Below, in pieces: positions 12,301-24,300 of a stretch of DNA of 32,095 nt. Made by a program: the position numbers and the translations under genes. This stretch comes from Hemicentrotus pulcherrimus (taxonomy: Eukaryota > Echinodermata > Echinoidea > Camarodonta > Strongylocentrotidae): NCBI GenBank assembly GCA_003118195.1, contig BEXV01000010.1, positions 922,337-954,431 on the forward strand, read 5' to 3'. The notes beneath the pieces are model-generated. The model was not told where the DNA came from. It made no database searches and saw only the letters and a program-made list of their open reading frames with translations. Position 1 is the stretch's first letter. Each line of letters opens with the position of its first letter.

Positions 12301-15300
12301 TACATGTATGCAACACAAAATATTTTCAAAATCACTATTCTCCCATATATATATGGCAATTTTTCTTGCTGCATTCTGTAATACTAAGAATAGTTTCTAT
12401 GTCGTACATGATTTCCTTCTGTTTTTTGTTGTTGTAGGCTCCGTACCGTATCCCTGAATTCCAATGGTCCCACATGCACCAAAGGATGATGTCTGATCTC
12501 CTGTTTGCTATTGAGACTGATGTACAGGTCTGGAGAAGGTAGGAATAGTGAGATTGATGGATAGACAGATGGAAAGATTGATGGATAGAATATTGGATGG
12601 ATGGATGGATATATGTATGGATAGATATATGGATAGATTGATAGATAGACAAATGGAAAGTTTGATGGATAGAATATTGAATGAATGGATAGATTGATAA
12701 ATAGACAGATGGAAAGATTGACGGATAGAATATTGAATGGATGGATGGATGGATATTTGGATAGAAAGATAGATGTTTGGATGAATTTATATATTAGTGG
12801 GTGGATGTTAAGATGGAGGATTACACTGTAGATAGAATGTTTGTTGGATGGATGGATGGATTCAATGTTAGGTGGGTGGATGGATGGATGGATTAAAAGG
12901 TTTCATCAAAAGGTAATGACTGTTCTTCTGCTTGCTATCTAGACAAATGATGGGAATAATGAAATAGAGTGTATGTCTGCACAGTATGTACAAATAATGT
13001 GTTAAATGAATAGATATAGCGGAGAGAAAGAGCAAGAAAGAGAGGGAGGAGCAGAGAAAAAAAAAGTGATGAGTGAAATTTTACATACGTGTACCTGTAA
13101 CAAAAGAAATATTGATACACATTTTTTTGGTGAAATTTTTATGCTCATTCAACATTTTCTCTCCTCTCCTTAGCCATATCACACACACTGTGATAGACTA
13201 TGTCAATGCAGGTGAAAATTTGTCCAGAAAGTAACCGAAATAAGAAATATAAAAGAGAAAATGTTTAAAGTACTTGCATCCAATGCTGATCTTTATTGTG
13301 AATAAACATGTGTCTGCAATTTCCCATTCCTTCCCTCTCTTTAGCCACAACACAAGGACAGTGATAGACTATGTCAACGCAGGAGAGAACACCATCTTTG
13401 TCCAGAACGTCACCCAGATGATCTCCCAAATCATGGATGTCCTCATCTACTCTTGTGGCGGCATCCTGCCTCTCCTCTCAGCGGCAACATCCAGAAGTGT
13501 AAGTCCCTTATCCGCTCTGATTGGCCGCACTTTTTCAAATTGGCAACACTGTCATTTTTCACCTGTTGCTAAATATTTTCATCACAATTTCATTCAATTA
13601 GGTAATAGAATATAACTTATTATGATACATACATGCATAAAATAGTTTAGACGTGTCATCTTAATCTTTCCATATTTCGGGAAAACCTGCAACACTCATT
13701 GACTTTTGAAATTGCAAATAATGTTATATCAGTGCATTTGAATGTCATATGATATCCATGTGTATGTGAGTGGTCTATTGTTTGTTGTGTAGTAGGTAAA
13801 ATAATTTTTATTAAGATCTACTTCAGAGGGGACTTCTGTCTGACAGTAAAGCCTTTTCTCTGATGAATGGCTCCTGTCTACCTGAATTTCTTATTACTGT
13901 CTTTCAAAACTGCTGTAGAATCCAGGTTTTACATGTATGTGTCATATATTTGTAGCGCAAAGGTATAAAACTGTGGTAATTTGCCTAAACAATCTGGGAA
14001 GTGTTTCACAAAGACTAAGATCGACTTTAAGTTGGACTTAACTATGGCAGACCATTCATGCCACTAGTTGCTCTCACCAATGATTTCTCAAGAATGATCT
14101 TTAGATCATAATTCAATAATGAACTATAACAAAATGTAAATTCTGTAGATTTGTGACCATGATTTGTACGTCCCTTGAGAAACCAATGCCAGGAGTGATT
14201 AGAGGAACTTGTGGCATGAAAGGCCTGCCATAGTTAAGTCCAACTTAAATTCAATCTTAGTCTTTGTGAAACATTCCTCTGATCTGTTTGTGTGTGTGTC
14301 TTCCTTTTCCTCCCTCTGCACAGCTGTATGAGCAACCTGATGTCATCATGCTGCCCCTATTCTATGTAAACTTTGACCCTTGACCTTTGCACATTGAAGC
14401 ATTGCTTCTTGATAGCATGACCACTATTCAATTTGAATGATTGAAGTTGTAGCATGTTTTTATGTTGTTTAACCTCAATGAATGTCTTGGAGTATTTATT
14501 TGTATTTCTTAGATTAGGTATGATTGTCTAAAGGCTTAAAGCAATACACATTTCATAATAACAAGAAAAGATTTTTGTTAAGTGCATTTTACATGTTCCT
14601 ATGCACTTTTGGGAAGAAAGAGAAGAGAAAAGCAAAGAGAAATGGATAACTGAGTTCCTTTTATTTGTTTAACATTTAGAATAATTGTCTCTGTTGTATC
14701 AATGTTTGTGAGAGGGTCAAACTGAGGCAGTTTTTATTTCTTCAAATCATTGAGAAAATAGATAACTAATAATGATATGTAAATGCAATATGAGGCAACC
14801 TTTATTTTCATATTACGTTTTCGTTAAAAATTGTTTTACTTGTTAGTTGTTCTCACTAGAAACTAGCTCTTTAACATGCTAGCTCTTCCTCATGAACATG
14901 TTTAAAAGACAATATTGTTTATTGCAATGAACATTTTTCAAAAAAAAATTGTTTCACTACTGTTAGTTGTTCTCGCTAGAATTTAAGTCTTTAACATGTT
15001 AGATTTTGTTCATGAACATGTATAACAGACAATAATGTTTAGTGCATGTATTTTTTGAGAAAATGTTCATTACAAGTTGAGTTTTGCATGATTTTTTAAA
15101 ACGTTATATATATTTTTTTATTTTGTATATACATAGGTATGTAGTTATAACATGAATCATTATAACATTAATCACATGGTTTTAACAGGAGTTAGTGACA
15201 GATTGTCTGCATGCCTTTGAATAAATAATGTCAAAATGGAGTAAATGAAGAACACCTCGTCACAGAAATAAGCCTGACTTTTAATGCTAACACTAATTGT

Positions 15301-18300
15301 TCTGATGCTTGGTGGGGTATCCTGATATGCTGACATAAAGCTTTCTTTTACTGTCTTTCAAGTAAGGAATGGTCCCACTGATGAGCTAGCAGTAGCTAAT
15401 TTATATTGGTTGTTGCTATGACAGGCATGCCCTAGCTGTACTGACACAAACATTATCACACTCACTTTGTCTTGATCCCATCAAGCAGCAGCAAGACCCT
15501 GATATAGCCGAACCAACCCAGAACCTGCCTCTCGACGTCGGCATCTCCTTCATCAACCGCATCATGAACCTGGTCGACGTATTGGTCTTTGCCAGCAACC
15601 AAAACTTTGGAGAGCTGGAGGCAGAGAAGAGTGTTGCTAGAGGAGGCATCCTCAGGCAATGTCTGCGACTCAGTAAGCCTCTGTGATTTTTGTTGTTTGT
15701 AGTCAGGTCCGTGGTTAAGATGATGGTTAACAGACTCATCAATACAATATGTGAAGGTCTGAATTAATCACTTTGGCATCTTAAGAGAAAAGAAAAGAAA
15801 TAAACTTGCAAATTTAATATGTATGGGAATGATAGTTTGCAGTATTAAATCATTGATTCATGTTTATTAAACAATCCTAAAGGCTAGCACTTATAATGTA
15901 AGTAAAGTAATTAATAATCCCCATATGGACACCTCAAAGGATTTTCATATACATGTACACCTGTATGATAGTTGATTAGAAGCTAGGGTAGTTCTTTCAC
16001 TTTTTCTTGCAACCTTCTTGTGTCTGATTCTGAATGATGTTTAAAATTAAAATGAATGAAAATGACAGGTTCACATTTATTCAGATTAATAATGGATAGC
16101 ATATAATGTGTGACAAAGACTGTTGGTGAATATCTATTTAGTCTGCATGTGCCTATGGTAGTAAAGCCTGCTGCATTTGCACATGATTCCACTCAGGACC
16201 TTTGGTGATTGTGGTAGTTCTTGCTGTTCTCAACTTAGTTATACTTAGTTTATCTGCTAATTTATGTCTGTCTAAAAAGCAATGAGTAATATAGAATACC
16301 TGAAAAGAATATTAGCAAAGATATTCCCTTATTACTTCCCTTTTTCAGCCTGCTTCTGTGCGATCCGCAACGTTCTGGAGTGCCGCTTCAGGATGCATCC
16401 CTCTCCTTCGTCCAGTACAGTAAGTCTCAACAAGCCTGCTCCGACTGAGCCTAGCACGCCTACAGGCAGTATACATACACTCATCCAGGCAACACAACCA
16501 TCCCCTAGGGTGAGGAGTTACACCCATGTACCACTCATATCATACCCCCCCTCCCCAAATCATCTTATTCTATCCTTCCCTGGTATCCCTTAGACCCCTT
16601 TCTTTCTTTTTCTTCTTTCTGTGTCTGTGTCTCTGGCTCTCTCTCTCTAACACCCATACTACTCACACCCCCTCCTACCCCATTCCATTCTTCAGCCCCT
16701 TTCTGTCCATCTCTTTGTCTTTCTCTCTGTCTGTGTGTCTGTCTGTCCATCTCTCTCCCTCTCCCTTCTCTCTCTCTCTCTCTCTCTTGCCCAGGGTGTG
16801 GGGTAGTACCCATACCACTCATATCATAATCCCACCTCCAAGAGCCCCCTGTCTGCCTGTCAGTTTCCCTTTGTCTGTCTCCCTGTGTCCGTTTGTCTGT
16901 CTGTCTTTGTTCCTTCCATCCTAAAGGGTGGCGAGTAATACCCATACCACTCATATCATACAAACATCCCATTTTATTCTACAGCCTCTTTCTGTCTATC
17001 TTTCTCTATATATATCTTTCTCTGTCCTCTCTCTCACTCTTTTTTTTTTCTTTCTCTCTCCCCTCTCTCCCTTTCCCTCTCTCCCTCCCCTCTCTCTCCC
17101 CCTCTCTCTCTCCCTCTCTCTCTCCCTCTCTCTTTCTTACTGTCTGTTTTTTGTACTCTGATCCCAAGTAAACATACTATTTTTATGTACTTGTACTCTC
17201 TGAACTTCACATGTTTATTTTTGTTTGTACAATGCAATTAATTATAATGTCCATTGTATTGGAATACCACATCATTTTGTTTTAACATATGTACCCTGAC
17301 CAATTTGATCATGAGTTCACATCATACCATCATCATAAACATTGTAGCTTCACCCTGTTATAGCATGTTTGATCTTGATGATATACATCTACTGGAAGAA
17401 GTATGAGCATGCTAGATTTGTATGAGTCCATAGCAATTTTCATCAGATCAATAGTATTTCAATTTTGGTATGACATATATTTCCCATAGATCCAAGCCCA
17501 AGTTATCTTGTGCTTTATAGTATTCAGCGGGTTAACCTATCATATCACAAAATACAAGGCCCAAGTCATTCTAGAACAAAATAATTCTCTTCAGTGTAAA
17601 TAATAGCTTTATCCCATACTCAAAGAAATTCAGAAGTAATTGAAATTCATTGTAGTCAGAGGCTCAATGCAAATATGACTGATCGTATTCATAATTTTAA
17701 AAGAAAATACCATAGTCATTAGCAGGGAAATGGAATGGGCACTATAGTGATACATTGCGAGCAAGTGATGGTGTGCACCGCCTTTGCATGGTTTGCTAAG
17801 CAAAGCAAGAGGGGCTGCTTATACCCGGGAGCTTTGTGAGGAGAAAGTTCCGGCTGATTGCATGGCATAATGCATGGTGGGAAATAAGTTCAATTCCACC
17901 ACCATTTATAATCCAAATAGCTATAATTGCATTTCTATTTGGTCAGAAGTTCATCATGACTATGAATTTGGGTACTTTGGGAATTCATTCATATTATTAG
18001 TCACTTTACACCGAGGTAAATGCTTTGTATGCATTACTGTTATTTTTGTATGTATTTCCAACAGAGCATCTTTTTGAAGAATACAATTCACTTGTACATT
18101 GCAACTGTTAACATCTCTTTATAATGAAAATAAAGGAAAGGTATTGTAGTATGTGATCTTTAACTTACAAAGTTTGGAAATATATATTTGTTGATAGAAA
18201 GAATGAACAAAGTTAGATTTACGTAACAATAAGTGGAAGAAGTATATATATGCAAATATTCTTCACAATCAGATCAAGGTATTTTGTTGTGAATATTAAT

Positions 18301-21300
18301 ATTTTTTGTATATAAAAAAATAAATTTTGATTTCATAATATAAATGTGCAAAAAATAAAAGAAATCATATTCTTATATTGACATTCGTACATAAGTGTTT
18401 GAAACTTTGTAAGGGATTAGCTAAACAAATAATTTTACTGGTACTGTGTTTTTTAACGCTTTATGAAGAAGACCTGAAATTTTAAAGCAATTCAAATTTT
18501 GTACCCCCCCTTTCCCATTGAGCTTAGGTAAAAAGCTATACCCGTCGTAAGTGCCATGCTCCCAAATAAAGCTATGGGGTGGTTTGTGCCATGGGGGCAC
18601 ATTTATTGCTTTATTACCCTACCCTGCTTCTTTCCTTGTTGGCCAATTTTTAAAATATTTTTATTATTACAAAAATAATGTTTTATGGTTAAAATACCAC
18701 ATACTACATACCACATACACATGGCAGTTTTGTCATTCCTCCGCTGGTCCATACAAGGTCACCTGTGATTGGTAAATGTCAGCTTTGGTTCTCATTATCA
18801 AAAGCTCACTTTTGATTGGTTAATATCATCCTGTTCACACCCAATGTTTAGCAGGCCACCACTAATATCAGGCTCCCCGGTTTTCTGAAGGTACAGTGCA
18901 TGACTTATTTTTAAGATTCTATCCTTCTCCGCATTTACTCAAACGAAGATGTTTCTTTCGTTGTGCCACATGACCGCTGTCCATCACTATCTCATAGTGT
19001 ACCCTACTCCTCAAATTGGCAACCACTTTCAAAAATATGTCATCTGCATATCTACACCATAACACTTTTTGTTTTTTATATAATTGTTCAGATTTAATCA
19101 GATATATCTTGTAATATCTTGTAAATTTGTAAACCCCCACTTGATATTTATGTTCTCTCTCTCTCTTTTAATTCTACTGAGCAGGTCCACTATCAAGTGT
19201 TGACTTGTTTGCATGCCCCCTTTTTAATACCCCCCCTTAAGAAAAACATATATTGAATCAATTCATATAAGAATTCGCAGGTGTCTAAGACAGATTGATT
19301 TATAGGTTGATTAGTTTATAATTTATAGTTTGATTTTTATAATTAAAGTCTTTATTTGCTGCGGAAATAAATTTCTTAGTCTGCAAAAATTGTTTTGTGT
19401 TTCATGATCTTTAGACGCATCTTGTGTGCACAAATCTTTTTTTTTTTACTACATCAGTCCATTGCTTGTTCAGAAATTCCCCCAAAATGGAAAAGGAGTT
19501 AAAACGTCTCTTCATTACTACATGTATATGCAATACACTCGGGAGCTTTGCATGTTATGTCAACAATTTTCTTCCTACTGTAACATTTTATAAAAAGCAA
19601 TCATCACTGTCACCTCACAATCACTATTTCATTTCCATAAAGCACTCTGTATCGTACAAAAATCAATGCCTACTTTTTAAGAGCTTGTGTATGGAAACTT
19701 TAAGACTCTTTTATGAAGTAAAGAAAGATACGGTATTCAATGAATTGTGATACCTTTCATTAGTTAGCAGTAACACATACAATTTCTTTCTAATTTCAAA
19801 AGGTGAAGGGGTCTGTAAAATGTGACTGCATGTTAAGATAATATACATGTAGTTGGTTTGTGGCTATATACTTTGCTCTACATCATCCCTCAATTAAGTA
19901 CACTTTTTTCCCCCTCTTTATTTCAAATAATACTTTCTGCTTATTCTCACCCCCACTGTACTAGTTCCAAAATTGTAAAAATATTATTTTTTATAACAAA
20001 TAAATAAACAAAAATATAAAACCAACTACTACAGCAATGCACATCAATCGCATGTGAAAGTTGCCCAAATCAACTTCACTGTACACAACAATGATAATTC
20101 ATTTTCTTTATTTAGTATGCACAGTGTTAGTGTATATATTTTTTGTCAAGATCTGGTTGGTATACATTGTATTTCCCAAAATTATTATTACCAATGTACT
20201 GTGAACGTAAAATGTTAATAGGGGGAATGAATTTCTTCTTCTGTTCCATACTAGTAGACTGTAAAATCTTATATGTTCAATATAATTTTCATAGATTGCT
20301 TCACATATAGTATCTGCCTTAAACTAACTTTCATTATTTTTAAGAAACATCTCATGCTCGTGAATATTTATGAGAGGGAAGTGTCATTCTGCTGTACTTC
20401 CTAGACGAAGTACAAAATGACACTGACTCAGGAACTCTTGACTACCTCGTTTTGAAGTTTAGTGGTGGCAGGGTGTGACTAACCATTTAGATTATTATAA
20501 TATACAACACATACTTAGACAATTACATTTTGATATTATAGCTTGTAATGCCAAAGCACTCATTTAAGAGGCTGTACTTCCCCATGTATGAAGTTTAGTG
20601 TAGGGTATTTGGCATTGAGGAAAGTATTATGCATGTACATTGTAGGTGTACATGTACGTGTATGTTACAGTTAATAAGAGCTTTTACCAATGTTGAATCT
20701 GTTGTTTGCAATTTAAAGTCTCAAACAAGGTTCTTATATTGGAATAACAAGGAGTAAGAGTTCAAAAAGAAAAGAAAAGAAGTGTCTCATCAGCTCATGA
20801 TAAATGCCCATTCAGTGTACTTCATTTTCTTTCACTCTTATATACAATGTATAATACACCAGTTTACGGTTGTGTGCGCCATTTAAAATGGCACCCAAAC
20901 AAAGCCAATGACCTAGAGGTTATGTATTTATGCGTAAATTAAGATTGCGCCCATGCAAATTATGATGATATCACTGCCTGCGCGCTGCGTTGTGCGCGCA
21001 TATATCATCATTTGCATGGGCGCAATCTTAGTTTAGGCATAAATACCACAGACATCGGGTCATTGGCTTTGTTTGGGTGCCATTTAAAATGGCGCCCATG
21101 TCTGAGCATGCACACTGATACAACTGTAAACTGGTGTATTTATGTACTTTTCATCCATTTTGCACAAATGTACAAATCCATATACAAATGTATCTCAAAT
21201 TCATATATATATGTGATTGTATATATATCTCACATGAGCATTTTTAATATTCCTGTAATGAGGAGGGTGAATTGATGTCACTTTTCTGCTCAACACAAGT

Positions 21301-24300
21301 CTTTAAAATGTTAGAAGTGACAATTTGTAGCTACAGATACATTTCAGTGTTTAATGTGTTTGCAGTGACCCTCCTGAAATGCTAAGAATGTGTCCCCTGA
21401 CTGGCATGCAAGGGAAAATTGTGTAAACTGGTGTGTCTGTTTTTTTTCCTTCCGTTGCCAGGGTTCTTTCTCCTTCTCTTGCATGACTTACATATTTTTT
21501 ATTTTGTTTAAAGTTCTAGAAAAAGAAATAAAGTTCTTGAAAGTTCTCGATCCTATTACATGTTGATCAGCTGCAAATTGAGATCAAAGATAACCCTTTT
21601 GATATAGAATCAAAATCTTAAAAAAAGAAAATATATATTATTATTGACTCTGAAAAATCCCCCACTACAATGCAGTCTTATTGTTCAACTTCTATTAAAA
21701 ATTTGATTAAAGATTTAGTAGTAGGAACTAGTTGTATCTCAAATGAGGATCTTCACTGACAAATCCTTGCATGATTCGCTTGTGAGGAAAACAAAGAGAT
21801 GTTCTTTATTCTGACTATTTAAACTTCATTGTCAACTTCATTTGTTAACCATAACAACTCCTCATTTTTTGTGAAATGCTAGTCTAACGTGATTCATTTC
21901 ATTTTCCAATAATCAGATGAGGTACAACTAACAGTTAATTTCCTGAATGGGTAAAGAGCATTTATGTGGAATTCTAGTAATACATGTATAATTCTTTCAA
22001 GTATAACTACCAGTAAATATAGGTGCAGGTTTTTCTCAGATTATATTCATGTGTGGCTTTGTGTATACTTGGATGGAACTAAAAGTTTGCAAATACCAAG
22101 TTGTTGAGAGTAACAAAAAGATCTGAAAGAGAAAGAAAGTAACGCACACTTCAAGTCTTGATTTTGATCCTGGAGGGGGGCAATTACAGCTAACAATTTA
22201 TTCAGCTCCTTTAAAAAAGAAATATTATGATGGAAGAAATATGTGATTAAAAAGATCAGTAGTAATGCATGTAATTGTTTAAATCAATCACAACGCATAA
22301 TCTAAATTAGAAACAGTGACACAAAAAAAAACCTCATCAGTTTACATTGCCTTTGTTAATAATTAGAGAGATTGCCAGATCAAGCTTTAAAAGAAAACTG
22401 TTCTGGAGGAAGAAAAAAACACCATGGTTGTGGAAAACTTAATTTTAAAAGATTATTAACCATTGATTGTAAAATAATCCTTTTATTTTTTGATTACTCT
22501 ATTTCTTCCCACCTTTTAGAACATTGTGGAGAACCTTGCGAGTCCAATGTCTCCCGTCCGAGATCTGGAGAGACTGCTTCAAGACATGGATATCCATAGG
22601 CTTAGAGCAGTCGTCTACAGAGATGTGGTAAGCATTATATTGGTGGTGATGATATTGATGATGATGATGGTGATGATGAAAATGCTTATGCTAATGATGC
22701 TGGTGATGATGACCTGCCATTGATATCCACAGGCGTAGAGCAGTCATTTACAGATATATAGTTTGCTTTTACAGGACCACTGTAAAACAGTCTTGTAGTG
22801 ATTGATCAGTCCATTGAAATTATTTCTAATTAAGTAAATCCACATCACGTTTCATTGTGGTTATGCTGTGTGCACCCCATCCCCATACAGCCCTTTCTTA
22901 TAGTTTTGCCCTGATTAATCCTTGCTCCTCTTTTCGGTCAGGAGGAGAGCAAGCAGGCCCAGTTCTTGGCCCTGGCTATCGTTTACTTCATCTCGGTCCT
23001 GATGGTGGCCCGTTACCGTGACATCCTCGACTCGGACAACTCTCCATCCCTCTCCCGGCAAAATTCCATCCAGAAGTCTCAGGTAACTGCTCAGGACATC
23101 GAACAAGAGGTAAGTTGAATAAAGGAGTGGTTGTTATATAGTGGTTGACAATACCTGCCATACTAGATTAAAGAGTGTAGCAGTGGTTCAGTATTAAAGC
23201 TTTCAGTTTATGAAGCTATGGACAGGCAAAATACATGTATGTGGAATGCAATGTGCTTTTTAGCACAAATCTTCATATATGACTTCTTGGTAACAGTTTT
23301 ATGACTGATGCTTGCAAAAGAATGATATATTTTCATTCCATTTCTTCATATTGCATCTACATGTACTAAGTATTTTCAATTAAAAAATTAGAGTATGCTA
23401 GTCAGATACAAATTCAATAGTAAAATTTTTTTACTTCCTTCGTTTATGTCGAACAAAGCTTTGCAGTTAGGAATTTTACAATGGCATCGTTATGAGCTGA
23501 AAATGTGTATTTAATGATATTGGCCATAATAGTTTTCTTAATTCAACTTCATAATACGCATGTTTAGAGCAAGGTTAGGTAAAGTTTGCCTCAAATGCAG
23601 AATATGATATTGTTTTTGACCTCTGAAAAAAGATGGTAGCTTCTGGTCCCTCATCAAACAAGTTACTTCAGGCTTATCAACATATATTTGGTTTCAAGCA
23701 TATCTTCACTAGTTTGGCCAGGACTGATTAGACCTCCCTGTATGGTAACTGACAGGTGGTTATCTCATCAAATAAACTCTCAATCAACATAAAGAAAAAG
23801 GGAACATGGGGGACCAACAGACACTGATTAGGCATTGTTTGCTATATAGAGGGAGCAAGTACATCTAGTTACAAGTAGTGCAGTGGGGCTTTAAAAGAAA
23901 CCTCTCTCTGCCCACCCTTTCCTTCAGATGGACAACAGGACCTCCCAGACAGCTCAGGGTAGGAGGCAAGAGCGAATGGAGGGATCCAAGGAGCATGTGG
24001 CTCCAACCGGTGCTCCTGCAGGGGCCCAGGTCTCCGTCAACCAGGAGGATGCACATGGAGTCAGGAAGGAGCCCCTGGGTGCTGCCTCCCAGGAGGAGTC
24101 AATCAAGCATAATGGTATGTTTGCCTCGTTTTTACTTCTTTCTGGTACACCCCTCGCAGGCGTTGGTTGATTTTGTTTTCAAAGAGATAAGAGAAGTGCT
24201 TACAAGAAGCTGTTGTACATGTATATGCATATCCAAGACCATAATTCTGTACTTCAATTGTTATTACCTGTTATATTTGTCTTGGTTATACTCTCAATCC

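Larger units (their letters stand above)
12539..13344 (+). other. Intron 13 with GGAT/GATA microsatellite and decoy exon
   Basis: An imperfect tandem array of GGAT/GATA motifs covers about 12547-12900. A decoy copy of the start of exon 14 lies at 13174-13234. The remainder is AT-rich. Confidence 0.85.
13499..15485 (+). other. Intron 14 (2.0 kb)
   Basis: Contains an inverted-repeat element at 13996-14277, a candidate cassette exon at 14324-14365, and a two-copy tandem repeat at 14830-15068. The rest is AT-rich without recognised features. Confidence 0.75.
16510..22519 (+). other. Intron 16 (6.0 kb)
   Basis: Largest intron. It starts with the donor-side repeat array and CT tract (to about 17160). 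It contains one strongly self-complementary element at 20855-21138. From 17161 to 20854 and 21139 to 22519 the sequence is AT-rich; I recognised no exon, RNA gene or long coding frame. C-runs occur at about 18502-18508 and 19230-19236. Confidence 0.7.

Noticed and set aside
16526..16972. Open frames on both strands (132-135 codons)
   Set aside because: Composition artefacts of CT/GA repeats: Ser/Leu/Pro-only or Arg/Glu-only peptides with no splice or family support.
20700..21275. Coding frame through the hairpin element at 21012-21275
   Set aside because: The peptide crosses the inverted-repeat element and low-complexity sequence; no family resemblance.
21423..21441. GTAAACTGGTGTG as a second end of the hairpin element
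   Set aside because: It resembles only about 13 bases of the element end, with no partner arm nearby; could be chance.
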